From Clostridia bacterium (GTDB taxonomy: Bacteria; Bacillota; Clostridia; Christensenellales; Aristaeellaceae), in assembly GCA_017447185.1 (NCBI GenBank), contig JAFSOC010000016.1, positions 1 through 64,000 on the forward strand: a stretch of 64,000 nucleotides of DNA, in the 5' to 3' direction. The notes under the pieces were generated by a model. It was given only the letters and a program-made list of their open reading frames with translations, was not told where the DNA came from and did not search any database. The position numbers were made by a program, and so were the translations under genes. This document shows, piece after piece, positions 44,450-53,537 of this stretch (position 1 is its first letter; each line of letters starts with the position of its first letter).

Positions 44450-45230
44450 CGGACAGCGTACCCTTCGCACCGCCTACCGGATCATGTCGGTGGCGGTATG
44501 CCTGACGCTGATTACGGTGCTGCTGATTGTGGTATCCTGGATGCCCCAGTTCGGCGGCGGGGAAAACCCGGCGGAAAACGAAGTTTACAAACGGTATGTG
44601 GAAAGCGGAACCAGCGAAGGCGGCGCGGTGAACACGGTGGCGGACATGATCCTGGACTACCGGGCCTTTGACACTCTCGGCGAATCCAACGTCCTGTTCA
44701 CGGCAGCCTGCATCGTGCTGATCCTGCTGCGGGCGGACAAGGATCCCAAAGACGGAAGGCTCCTGATCCCGGAACTGCAGGCGGAACCCCTGCACGGAAA
44801 GAAGGACAGCATCCTGCGGGGAACGGCCATGATCCTGCTGCCGGCGGGGCTGCTTTTCGGCGTCTGCATCGTCCTGAACGGACATCTGTCCGCCGGCGGC
44901 GGCTTTTCCGGCGGCGCCATTATCGGCGCGGCGCTGATCCTGTTCGCCATGGCATACGGACCGGAGAAGCTGGAGCGAACCCTGAACCGGAAAACCTGGA
45001 GCTGGCTTGTCTGGTCGGCACTGCTGGTCTACACGCTGCTGAAAACCTATTCCTTCTACACCGGCGCAAACGGAATAGAAAGCATTATTCCCCTGGGAGA
45101 ACCCGGAAGGATTCTCTCCGGCGGAATGATCCTTCCGCTGAATATCTGCGTCGGGGTTGTGGTGGCCTGTACCATGTACGCGTTTTACGCGCTGTTCAGC
45201 AAAGGGGGGATCGGCAGTGGTGGGAAGTAA
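44433..45230 (+). CDS. mrpB: Mrp antiporter subunit B (MnhB domain)
   Basis: 265 residues. An N-terminal helix (MSVAVCLTLITVLLIVVSW), a soluble stretch, then the MnhB-domain core LNGHLSAGGGFSGGAIIGAA and several helices. Longer than typical MrpB (about 140), probably including the MbhE-like part. Overlaps the DUF4040 gene by 17 bp. Confidence 0.87.
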   Translation: MKQKHDGQRTLRTAYRIMSVAVCLTLITVLLIVVSWMPQFGGGENPAENEVYKRYVESGTSEGGAVNTVADMILDYRAFDTLGESNVLFTAACIVLILLRADKDPKDGRLLIPELQAEPLHGKKDSILRGTAMILLPAGLLFGVCIVLNGHLSAGGGFSGGAIIGAALILFAMAYGPEKLERTLNRKTWSWLVWSALLVYTLLKTYSFYTGANGIESIIPLGEPGRILSGGMILPLNICVGVVVACTMYAFYALFSKGGIGSGGK

Positions 45231-45597
45231 CCTCCGTTTCAATAATTTCATGGTGGCAGCCGTGATTATTTTCGGAATCGGGTTCACGATGCTGTTCCTG
45301 AACCGGAACCTGGTGAAGAAAATTATCGGATTCAACTTCATGGACAGTGGGATTTTCCTGTTCCTGGCCTCCAACGGCTATATCGAGGACCGGATCAGCC
45401 CCATCATCCAGGGAGGGGAAGTATCTGTTTCCAATTACATCAATCCGATCCCGGCGGGCCTGGTGCTGACGGGAATCGTGGTTTCGGTCAGTGTTACCGC
45501 GGTGCTGCTGGCCCTGACGGTGCGGCTGTACCTGCGGTACCACACGCTGGAACTGGATGAGATTATCGCGAAAGCCCGGACGGAGGATGAAAAATGA
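45217..45597 (+). CDS. mrpC: Mrp antiporter subunit C (NuoK-like)
   Basis: 126 residues, three transmembrane helices, NuoK/MrpC family. It includes NLVKKIIGFNFMDSGIFLFL and the helix IPAGLVLTGIVVSVSVTAVL. Start is GTG at 45217 (or the next GTG) behind AAAGGGGGG, overlapping mrpB by 14 bp. Confidence 0.88.
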   Translation: MVGSNLRFNNFMVAAVIIFGIGFTMLFLNRNLVKKIIGFNFMDSGIFLFLASNGYIEDRISPIIQGGEVSVSNYINPIPAGLVLTGIVVSVSVTAVLLALTVRLYLRYHTLELDEIIAKARTEDEK

Positions 45598-47090
45598 CGC
45601 TGGTACAGAATTTTCCGTTCGCGGCCATTATGATGTGCCTGGCCGGCGGGGTGACCTGTGTGGTGCTGCGGCCCCGGGCGGCGAGGGCATTTGCCGTTCT
45701 GCTGAACGCGGTGATCGCGGGGATGATGACGGCGGTGCTGCTGTTCACCATCCGCACAGGGGAGAGCTATGTCTACCTGATGGGGCATTTTCCGGCCCCC
45801 TGGGGAAATGAGATCCGGATCGGCCCGCTGGAAGCGCTGATGGCGCTGATGTTCTCCCTGGTGACGACAGTGATCCTGGCAGGCGGAATGCAGAACATCT
45901 GTGAGGATGTGGAACCCGACAAGACGAAGCTGTACTCCGCCGTGATCTGCCTGATGACAGCGTCCCTGCTGGCGCTGACCTTTACGAACGACCTGTTCAC
46001 CGCGTATGTGTTTGTGGAAATCAACACCCTGACCTCCTGCGCGCTGGTGATGCTGCGCTACCGGAGCGGAATGGCGCTTTCCGCGTCTATCCGCTACCTG
46101 ATCATGAGCCTGCTGGGATCCGGCCTGTTCCTGATCGGTGTGGTGATCCTGTACAATATTACAGGGCACCTGCTGATGGAGCCCATCGGCGCGGCGGTCC
46201 GGAACCTGGCCGCCACCGGGGAATACGCTTTCCCGCTGACCATTACCCTGGGCCTGTTCGCGGTGGGGCTCGCGCTGAAAAGCGCCCTGTGGCCCTTCAG
46301 CTCCTGGCTTCCGGACGCGCATGCCAGCGCCACAACCGCCTCCAGCGGGATCCTTTCCGGCCTGGTGCTGAAGGGATATATCATCCTGCTGATCAAGATC
46401 ATCTACCGGATGATCGGACCGGAGGTCGTGGCGGCGGAGGGCGTGCTGAACGTCCTGTTCGGACTGGGAACCGGCGCCATCATCGCCGGATCCCTGTACG
46501 CGCTGCGGGAGAAGGATAGCAAGCGGATGCTGGCCTACTCCTCCATTGCGCAGATCGGGTATATCTTCGCCGGGATCGGGCTGGGAACGGAAACCGGCAT
46601 GATCTGTGCCTGCATCCAGATCCTGGCGCACGCCGTGACCAAACCCATGCTCTTCTGCGCGGCGGGGAACATGGCCTCCGAAGCGGGGGGCCACCGGTTC
46701 GACCAGCTGCGGGGAATGGGCCGGCGGAGGCCGCTGCTGGGGATTGCCTTCGCGGCAGGGGCCCTTTCCATGATCGGCATTCCGCTGTTTGCGGGATTTG
46801 CCACAAAGTATTTCCTGTGCAAGGCGGCCATCGGCGCCGCCGGATGGAAGGGCATTGTGGCACTGGCGGCGGTGGTTGTCAGTACCGTGCTGAACGCCCT
46901 TTACTACCTCCCGGCGATCCAGATCCTGTTTGACCGGGAGCCGGATACGAAAACAGGACAGGCCGCCGGCCGCGGTTCCGTCCTGGCCGCCGCGGCTATC
47001 GCCGTTTTCCTGGTCCTCCAGTTCGGACTTGGCTTTTTCTTCAGCCGGATCGCTGAAATTATCAGGACCGGCCTGAATACTCTGGCATGA
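45594..47090 (+). CDS. mrpD: Mrp antiporter large subunit D, copy 1
   Basis: 498 residues, about 14 transmembrane helices, proton-conducting membrane transporter family (NuoL/M/N, MrpA/D). Key residues retained: TM5 Glu in YVFVEINTLTSC, TM7 Lys in GLALKSALWPF followed by SWLPDAHASA, and the MrpD-like SKRMLAYSSIAQIGYIF. Overlaps mrpC by 4 bp. First of four consecutive paralogues. Confidence 0.9.
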   Translation: MTLVQNFPFAAIMMCLAGGVTCVVLRPRAARAFAVLLNAVIAGMMTAVLLFTIRTGESYVYLMGHFPAPWGNEIRIGPLEALMALMFSLVTTVILAGGMQNICEDVEPDKTKLYSAVICLMTASLLALTFTNDLFTAYVFVEINTLTSCALVMLRYRSGMALSASIRYLIMSLLGSGLFLIGVVILYNITGHLLMEPIGAAVRNLAATGEYAFPLTITLGLFAVGLALKSALWPFSSWLPDAHASATTASSGILSGLVLKGYIILLIKIIYRMIGPEVVAAEGVLNVLFGLGTGAIIAGSLYALREKDSKRMLAYSSIAQIGYIFAGIGLGTETGMICACIQILAHAVTKPMLFCAAGNMASEAGGHRFDQLRGMGRRRPLLGIAFAAGALSMIGIPLFAGFATKYFLCKAAIGAAGWKGIVALAAVVVSTVLNALYYLPAIQILFDREPDTKTGQAAGRGSVLAAAAIAVFLVLQFGLGFFFSRIAEIIRTGLNTLA

Positions 47091-47101
47091 GGTGAAGAAC
47101 G

Positions 47102-48577
47102 ATGAGATCATCTGTAATGTTGCTGCTTCCGATCCTGCTTCCGACGATCTGCGGAATCATCGCGGGACTGGTTCCCGCGTTCAAAAAGGATGAAACCCGG
47201 CGCGTGCTGGTGCTGGCGGCGCTGGCCGGCACGCTGGGGGTGACCGCCTGGCAGATTTTCACGGAGGGTTCCGCCCTTGCGCTGCTGACGATTGCCCCGG
47301 GGATGGAACTGCGGCTGGCGGTGGATGATGTGACCCGGGTGTTCGCGTCGCTGATTGCCGTGATGTGGCTGCTGAGCGGGATTTTCTCCCGGGAGTACAT
47401 GAAGCACGAAGGCCACAGGAGCCGGTATGACTGCTTCTTCCTGATGAGCGAAGGCGCCATGCTGGGTGTTGCCATGGCCGGTAACTACATTACGATGTAC
47501 CTGTTCTTTGAGTGGATGACGCTGCTGTCCCTGCCCATGGTGCTGCACAGCCAGACAAAGGACGCGATCCGGGCGGGCATCAAATACCTGCTGTATTCCT
47601 TTGCCGGAGCTTTCGCCGGACTGCTGGGCATCCCGTTCCTGCTGAAGTACGGGACGACCTTGAACTTTATCCCCGGCGGCGTGCTGGATCCGGCGCTGAC
47701 GGAAGGGCATGAGGGCCTGCTGCTGGGAGTGGCCTTCGCGGTGATCCTTGGATTCGGCGCGAAAGCCGGCATCTATCCGCTGCACGCCTGGCTGCCGGCG
47801 GCGCATCCTGAAGCGCCTGCCCCTGCGTCGGCCATCCTGTCCGGTGTGATTACCAAGGCCGGCGTCATCGCGATTATCCGGGTGGTGTACTACCAGTTCG
47901 GGACCGGATTCCTGTCCGGAACCTGGGTGCAGACGGTACTGCTTTCCATTACCCTGCTGACCATCCTGATGGGATCCGCCATGGCCTTCCAGGAGAAACT
48001 GCTGAAAAAACGGCTGGCGTATTCCACGGTCAGCCAGGTCAGCTATATCCTTTTCGGGCTGCTGCTGATGAACACACAGGCCCTGACCGGTTCCTTCCTG
48101 CATATCCTGTGCCACAGCATCGCCAAGGACGGGCTCTTCCTGTGCGCCGGCGCGATTATTTACAAAACCGGCCGGAAGAATGTGGACGAGCTGACGGGAA
48201 TCGGGAAGGAAATGCCCGTTGTCCTGTGGTGCTTCACTCTCTGCTCCCTGGCGCTGATCGGTATCCCGCCCATGTGCGGATTTATGAGCAAGTGGTACCT
48301 GGCCATCGGTTCCCTGGACAGCGCCATCCCGGTGATCAGCTGGCTGGGACCGGTGATCCTGCTGATTTCAGCGCTGCTGACAGCGGGATACCTGCTGCCG
48401 GTGGTGATTCACGGTTTCTTCCCGGGCGAGGGATTTGATTACTCCAAACTGCAGAAGCGGGAACCGAACTGGTGGATACTGGTGCCGGTGATTCTGCTGG
48501 CAGCGCTGGCGGCCTTCACCATCTGGCCGCAGCCGCTGACGGACCTGGCAAAACGCGTGGCAGACGCCCTGATGTGA
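47102..48577 (+). CDS. Mrp antiporter large subunit, copy 2
   Basis: 491 residues of the same family, about 14 helices. TM5 Glu in LFFEWMTLLSLPM, TM7 Lys in GFGAKAGIYPLHAWLPAAHP, then APASAILSGVITKAG. MrpD/NuoM-like. Starts 11 bp after copy 1 behind GAGGTGAAG. It clearly differs in sequence from copy 1, so this is an old paralogue rather than a recent duplication. Confidence 0.9.
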   Translation: MRSSVMLLLPILLPTICGIIAGLVPAFKKDETRRVLVLAALAGTLGVTAWQIFTEGSALALLTIAPGMELRLAVDDVTRVFASLIAVMWLLSGIFSREYMKHEGHRSRYDCFFLMSEGAMLGVAMAGNYITMYLFFEWMTLLSLPMVLHSQTKDAIRAGIKYLLYSFAGAFAGLLGIPFLLKYGTTLNFIPGGVLDPALTEGHEGLLLGVAFAVILGFGAKAGIYPLHAWLPAAHPEAPAPASAILSGVITKAGVIAIIRVVYYQFGTGFLSGTWVQTVLLSITLLTILMGSAMAFQEKLLKKRLAYSTVSQVSYILFGLLLMNTQALTGSFLHILCHSIAKDGLFLCAGAIIYKTGRKNVDELTGIGKEMPVVLWCFTLCSLALIGIPPMCGFMSKWYLAIGSLDSAIPVISWLGPVILLISALLTAGYLLPVVIHGFFPGEGFDYSKLQKREPNWWILVPVILLAALAAFTIWPQPLTDLAKRVADALM

Positions 48578-48593
48578 TACGGAGGGAAATGCC

Positions 48594-50072
48594 ATGAGCT
48601 TCATTTTACTGCTGCCGGTACTGCTGCCGGTGCTGGCGGGGGCGGGCGTGATGCTGCTTCCATTCCGGACGCAGCAGGGCCGGAACCGGTGGACGCTGGC
48701 AACGGTGACGGGCTGCTCCCTGGTCAACGCCTGGCTGATCGGAACCCGGCCTGCCGCTGTCTTCACGCTGGCGGAACTGACGCCGGAAATTTCCATTGCC
48801 TTCCGGCTGGACGGAATCGGCGTGATTTTCCTGGCGCTGATTTCCTTCCTCTGGCCCCTGGCCTCGCTGTATTCCTTTGAATACATGGAAAAAGAGGAGC
48901 ACCGGGCCCGGTTCTTCGGATGCTACACCATCTGCTACGGCGTTACAGCCGGTGTCGCGCTGAGCGCGAACATGATCACCATGTACCTGTTCGTGGAGCT
49001 GCTGACGTTGATTACAGTGCCGCTGGTGGCTCATCACGGGGACCGGAAGTCCATGCGGGCAGCCCGGATGTATATGGTTTATTCCATCAGCGGCGCCGCC
49101 CTTTCCCTGATCGGGATCATGCTGCTGATCAGCCGGACCGGACGCGCGGACTTTGTATTCGGTGGAGCGGCGGCCGCCGCCGCGAATGAGGACGGACTGC
49201 TGACCGCGGCCTGGATGATGACTTTCCTGGGATTCGGCGTGAAAGCGGCCATCGTGCCCTTCCATGCCTGGCTGCCGAAGGCCGGTGTGGCGCCGACGCC
49301 TGTGACAGCGCTGCTGCACGCGGTGGCGGTGGTGAAGAGCGGTGTTTTCGCGGTGATCCGGAGCACCTATTTTGCCTTCGGGACGGCGATGCTGGCCGGG
49401 ACCTGGGGACAGAAAACCGCGCTGGCGATCACGGTGGTGACCATCCTGTACGGATCCGTTACCGCCTTCCGGGAACAGCATATCAAGCGCCGCCTGGCGT
49501 ATTCGACCATCAGCAACCTGAGCTATATCCTCTTTGGTGCCATGCTGATGACAACCGCCGGACTAACGGCTGCCATGAGCCATTTCCTGTTCCACGGCGT
49601 CATCAAGATTACCTTGTTCTTCTGCGCCGGTGCGGTGATTACCCGGACCGGACGGGAGTATATGATCCGGATGAGCGGACTGGGGCGCAGGATGCCCCGG
49701 ACCTATGCCGCCTACACCATGGGTGCCCTGGCCCTGACCGGAGTGCCCCTGCTCCCCGGGTTTGTCAGCAAGATGAACCTGATCCGCGCGGCGGGGGAGA
49801 CCGGCGGTGTATACGCATTTTTCGGAATCGGCGCGCTGCTGCTTTCCGCGCTGCTGATGGCGGGATACCTGATTCTGCCCTCCGTCCGCGCCTGGATTAT
49901 GCCAGAGGACGCGCATCAGCTGTTTACAGAGAAGGATCGTGATCCGGACTGGAGGATCCTGGCGGTGCTGGCGGTACTGTGCATTACGATGCTGGCCCTG
50001 GGCTGCTGCTCCGTGCCGGTGATGAACGCGCTGGAGGCCCTGGTGGCCGGGACGGGAGGTGGACCGGTATGA
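48594..50072 (+). CDS. Mrp antiporter large subunit, copy 3
   Basis: 492 residues, about 14 helices. TM5 Glu in LFVELLTLITVPLV, TM7 Lys in GFGVKAAIVPFHAWLPKAG, followed by APTPVTALLHAVAVVKSGVF. This is closer to the NuoL/MrpA-N pattern than copies 2 and 4. ATG behind ACGGAGGG; 16 bp after copy 2, and it overlaps copy 4 by 4 bp. Confidence 0.9.
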   Translation: MSFILLLPVLLPVLAGAGVMLLPFRTQQGRNRWTLATVTGCSLVNAWLIGTRPAAVFTLAELTPEISIAFRLDGIGVIFLALISFLWPLASLYSFEYMEKEEHRARFFGCYTICYGVTAGVALSANMITMYLFVELLTLITVPLVAHHGDRKSMRAARMYMVYSISGAALSLIGIMLLISRTGRADFVFGGAAAAAANEDGLLTAAWMMTFLGFGVKAAIVPFHAWLPKAGVAPTPVTALLHAVAVVKSGVFAVIRSTYFAFGTAMLAGTWGQKTALAITVVTILYGSVTAFREQHIKRRLAYSTISNLSYILFGAMLMTTAGLTAAMSHFLFHGVIKITLFFCAGAVITRTGREYMIRMSGLGRRMPRTYAAYTMGALALTGVPLLPGFVSKMNLIRAAGETGGVYAFFGIGALLLSALLMAGYLILPSVRAWIMPEDAHQLFTEKDRDPDWRILAVLAVLCITMLALGCCSVPVMNALEALVAGTGGGPV

Positions 50073-52222
50073 CAGGAACCATTCTTCTGCCTGTACTGGT
50101 GCTGCTGCCCATGGCCGGCGCGCTGCTGTCCTACCTGGTGGGCCGGAGGAACAAGGAGGCACGGAACCGTTTTGCCCTGCTGGTGACCGTGGCGGAAGCC
50201 GTGCTGGTGGCCCTGGCGCTGGTCCGGGTCTGCAACGGGGAGGAACCCTTCTGCGAACTGCCGGAGCTGCTGGGAGGCATCCGCTTTGAGACAGACGGAT
50301 TCCAGGGTGTCTATACCGCTGTGGCGGCCCTGATGTGGATGATGACCAGCCTGTTTTCAGCGGAATACCTGCATCATTACCGGAACCGGAACCGCTACTG
50401 GTTCTTCACGCTGCTGACCTTCGGAGCCACAGTGGGCGTGTTCCTGGCGGCGGACCTGATGACGGCCTTCATCTTCTTTGAAATCATGTCCTTCACCTCC
50501 TGGGTGATGGTGGTGCACGACGAAAACCCGGCGGCCATGCGGGCGGGACAGACGTATCTCGCGGTGGCCGTCCTCGGCGGCATGGTGATGCTGATGGGCC
50601 TGTTCCTGCTCAGCAACCTGACGGGTACCCTGCGCATTTCAGAGCTGCGGGCTGCCTGCGCCGCGGTTCCGGCGGAGCGGCGGACGGAGCTGTACCTGGC
50701 GGGAGCACTGATCCTGTTCGGATACGGCGCCAAGGCGGGTATGTTCCCGCTGCATATCTGGCTGCCCAAAGCGCATCCGGCCGCGCCGGCCCCGGCATCC
50801 GCCCTGCTGTCCGGTATCCTGACCAAGGCCGGTATTTTCGGCGTGCTGGTGCTGTCCGCCCGGGTGTTCCTGCATGACGGAGGCTGGGGAACGGCCCTGC
50901 TGGCCCTGGGGGAAATGACCATGCTGCTGGGGGCCGTGCTGGCGGTTTTCTCCGTCAACCTGAAGAAAACCCTGGCCTGTTCCTCCGTATCACAGATCGG
51001 GTTTATCCTGACGGGGATCGGGATGCAATGCCTGCTGGGCGAGGAAAACGGACTGGCGGTCTGGGGCACGGAACTGCACATGATCAACCATTCCATGTTC
51101 AAACTGGTGCTGTTCATGTGCGCCGGCGCCGTCTATATGAACACCCACAAGCTGAACCTGAACGATATCCGGGGCTTCGGCCGGGGAAAGCCCGTGCTGA
51201 CGGCGGCCTTCCTGTGCGGATGCCTGGGAATTGCCGGCGTTCCGTTCTTCAGCGGATACATCAGCAAAACCCTGCTGCATGAAAGCATTGTGGAATACAC
51301 GGAAGTGCTGGCGGAGACGGGAAGCTCCGTGCTGCTGATGAAGGGTGCGGAATGGGTGTTCCTGCTGAGCGGCGGGCTGACGGCCGCCTACATGACGAAA
51401 CTGTTTGTGGCGGTATTTGTGGAAAAGAACGCGGACCCGGCGGTGCAGGCGCGGTATGACGGCCTGAACCGGAAATACATGAACCGCTTCAGCGCGGCGG
51501 CCCTGCTGATTCCGGCGGCCCTGCTGCCGCTGATGGGCACGACGCCCTCCGCCACCATGGCGCGGATCGCGGAGATGGGCCAGGAATTCATGAACGGGGA
51601 AGGGGTACACCATGCGATCCACTGGTTCTCCCTGGAAAACCTGAAGGGCGCCGGCATCTCCCTGGCCATCGGGGCAATTGTTTACTTCGGTGTCATCCGT
51701 CCGCTGCTGATGCGGAAAAAGCAAAACGGAATCCGGGAATACACGGACCGCTGGCCCACCTGGCTGGACCTGGAGGAGGCGGTATACCGGCCCCTGGTAT
51801 CCGGCGTGACCTGGCTGACGACCCGGATCTGCGGCGGGATCAACACCTTCGGCAGCAAAATCCTGCCGGCGGCCTGCCGGTTCCTGATGGAGAAACCCAT
51901 CCGGCTGCTGGCTTCGGTTCCCGACGCCCTGACGGATGAGGAAGACCGCCGGCCGCTGGCGCGGGGTATCCGCGGGGCTGTGCGGAACGTGATCCGCGGA
52001 ATCGCGCTGATTCCGGACGCGGCGGCGGACCTGGCGGAGAAGAGCATTCTCCGCAGGATTCCGATTCCCGCGATTAAGCCCGGGGACAGCCAGCCGGACG
52101 ACCTGTCGGTGCCGGATGTGGTACCGAAAAAAGCTGTCAACATCGTCAACAGCTTTTCGTATGGTCTGATTCTGTTTGGTGCCGGATTGATCGCGGTGTT
52201 ACTGTACCTGATTTTCAACTGA
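50069..52222 (+). CDS. Mrp antiporter large subunit, copy 4, long
   Basis: 717 residues: a NuoL/M-like core with TM5 Glu in FIFFEIMSFTSW and TM7 Lys in GYGAKAGMFPLHIWLPKAHP. A C-terminal extension of about 200 residues includes another transmembrane segment (ISLAIGAIVYFGVI), an amphipathic region and a final helix (SYGLILFGAGLIAVLLYLIF). Such an extension recalls NuoL or MrpA lateral helices. ATG at 50069 behind GGGAGGTGG. Last gene of the operon. Its 3' end carries an inverted repeat that may terminate the convergent metY transcript. Confidence 0.88.
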   Translation: MTGTILLPVLVLLPMAGALLSYLVGRRNKEARNRFALLVTVAEAVLVALALVRVCNGEEPFCELPELLGGIRFETDGFQGVYTAVAALMWMMTSLFSAEYLHHYRNRNRYWFFTLLTFGATVGVFLAADLMTAFIFFEIMSFTSWVMVVHDENPAAMRAGQTYLAVAVLGGMVMLMGLFLLSNLTGTLRISELRAACAAVPAERRTELYLAGALILFGYGAKAGMFPLHIWLPKAHPAAPAPASALLSGILTKAGIFGVLVLSARVFLHDGGWGTALLALGEMTMLLGAVLAVFSVNLKKTLACSSVSQIGFILTGIGMQCLLGEENGLAVWGTELHMINHSMFKLVLFMCAGAVYMNTHKLNLNDIRGFGRGKPVLTAAFLCGCLGIAGVPFFSGYISKTLLHESIVEYTEVLAETGSSVLLMKGAEWVFLLSGGLTAAYMTKLFVAVFVEKNADPAVQARYDGLNRKYMNRFSAAALLIPAALLPLMGTTPSATMARIAEMGQEFMNGEGVHHAIHWFSLENLKGAGISLAIGAIVYFGVIRPLLMRKKQNGIREYTDRWPTWLDLEEAVYRPLVSGVTWLTTRICGGINTFGSKILPAACRFLMEKPIRLLASVPDALTDEEDRRPLARGIRGAVRNVIRGIALIPDAAADLAEKSILRRIPIPAIKPGDSQPDDLSVPDVVPKKAVNIVNSFSYGLILFGAGLIAVLLYLIFN
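52126..52157 (-). terminator. Possible metY terminator inside the Mrp coding region
   Basis: AAAAGCTGT (52129-52137) and ACAGCTTTT (52149-52157) form a 9-bp stem with an 11-nt loop. Read on the minus strand it is followed by TTTTTT (A-run 52127-52132). It lies 80 bp past the metY stop, within the last codons of the convergent antiporter gene. Confidence 0.5.
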
Positions 52223-52237
52223 CAGCGGGGGCAAACC

Positions 52238-53515
52238 TCAGCTGTTTTCGAGGGCCTGCGCCAGATCGGCGATCAGGTCCTCTTTGCTTTCCAGGCCCAC
52301 GCTGAGGCGCACCAGGTCCGGCGAGACGCCGGCAGCCAGCAGTTCCTCATCGTTCATCTGCCGGTGGGTGGCGCTGGCGGGATGGAGGCAGCAGGAGCGG
52401 GCATCCGCCACATGGGTTTCGATGGCGGCGATCTTCAGCTTTTTCATGAAGGCTTCAGCCGCTTTCCGGCCGCCCTTGACGCCGAAGGAGACGACGCCGC
52501 AGGAGCCGTTCGGCAGGTACTTCTGCGCCCGGGTATAGTACTTGTCGCCGGGGAGGCCGCAGTAGCTGACCCAGGCAACCTTGTCGCTGGCGGCAAGGAA
52601 TTCCGCCACGGCCTGGGCGTTCTCGCAGTGGCGCTTCATGCGGACATGCAGGCTTTCCAGCCCCAGGTTCAGCAGGAAGGCGCTCTGGGGGCTCTGGACG
52701 GAACCGAAGTCCCGCATCAGCTGGCTGGTGGCCTTGGTGATGAAAGCACCGGCCAGGCCGAACTTCTCGGCGTAGATAATGCCGTGGTAGCTTTCGTCGG
52801 GGGTGGTGAGGCCGGGGAATTTCTCCGGGTTGGCCAGCCAGTCAAACTTGCCGCTGTCCACGATGCAGCCGCCTACGGCGCTGCCGTGGCCGTCCATATA
52901 CTTGGTGGTGGAATGGGTGACGATATCGGCACCCCATTCGATGGGACGGCAGTTGACGGGGGTGGCGAAGGTGTTGTCTACAATCAGCGGAACGCCGTGC
53001 TTGTGCGCGGCTTTGGCAAACATCTCAATGTCCAGCACGCACAGGGCCGGGTTGGCGATGGTTTCGCCGAAGACGGCCTTCGTGTTCGGCCGGAAGGCCG
53101 CGTCCAGTTCCTCCGCCGTGCAGTCCGGGGAGACGAAGGTGAAATCGATGCCCATCTTCTTCATGGTGACGGCGAAGAGGTTGTAGGTGCCGCCGTAGAT
53201 GGCGGAGCAGGCCACCACATGGTCGCCCACGTTGGCGATATTGAACACCGCGTAGAAATTGGCGGCCTGGCCGGAACCGGTCAGCATGGCGGCGGTGCCG
53301 CCTTCCAGGGCGCAGATTTTCGCGGCGACGGTGTCGCAGGTGGGATTCTGCAGGCGGGAATAGAAATATCCGGAGGCCTCCAGGTCAAACAGCTTGCCCA
53401 TATCCTCGCTGGTGTCGTACTTGAAGGTGGTGGACTGGATGATCGGAACCTGTCGGGGTTCGCCGTTCTTCGGGGTGTAGCCGCCCTGGACGCAGAGGGT
53501 TTCAATGCCTGGCAT
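52238..53515 (-). CDS. metY: O-acetylhomoserine sulfhydrylase
   Basis: Makes homocysteine from O-acetylhomoserine and sulfide. 425 residues, Cys/Met-metabolism PLP family. Visible: QSTTFKYDTSEDMGKLFDLE, YSRLQNPT, the PLP lysine in THSTTKYMDGHGSAVGG, and the C-terminal HVADARSCCLHPASATHRQM segment typical of MetY rather than MetB or MetC. ATG at 53513-53515 behind AAGGAA. It follows an exported LRR gene after 22 bp, with no terminator or S-box between them. Confidence 0.92.
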   Translation of the reverse strand: MPGIETLCVQGGYTPKNGEPRQVPIIQSTTFKYDTSEDMGKLFDLEASGYFYSRLQNPTCDTVAAKICALEGGTAAMLTGSGQAANFYAVFNIANVGDHVVACSAIYGGTYNLFAVTMKKMGIDFTFVSPDCTAEELDAAFRPNTKAVFGETIANPALCVLDIEMFAKAAHKHGVPLIVDNTFATPVNCRPIEWGADIVTHSTTKYMDGHGSAVGGCIVDSGKFDWLANPEKFPGLTTPDESYHGIIYAEKFGLAGAFITKATSQLMRDFGSVQSPQSAFLLNLGLESLHVRMKRHCENAQAVAEFLAASDKVAWVSYCGLPGDKYYTRAQKYLPNGSCGVVSFGVKGGRKAAEAFMKKLKIAAIETHVADARSCCLHPASATHRQMNDEELLAAGVSPDLVRLSVGLESKEDLIADLAQALENS

Positions 53516-53537
53516 GGGAAATTCCTTCTTTCGTGTG

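Noticed and set aside
43113-52222. Membrane-bound hydrogenase or complex I operon
   Set aside because: No NuoB/C/D/I, hydrogenase large/small or ferredoxin-like subunit is present on either side; only antiporter-type subunits occur.
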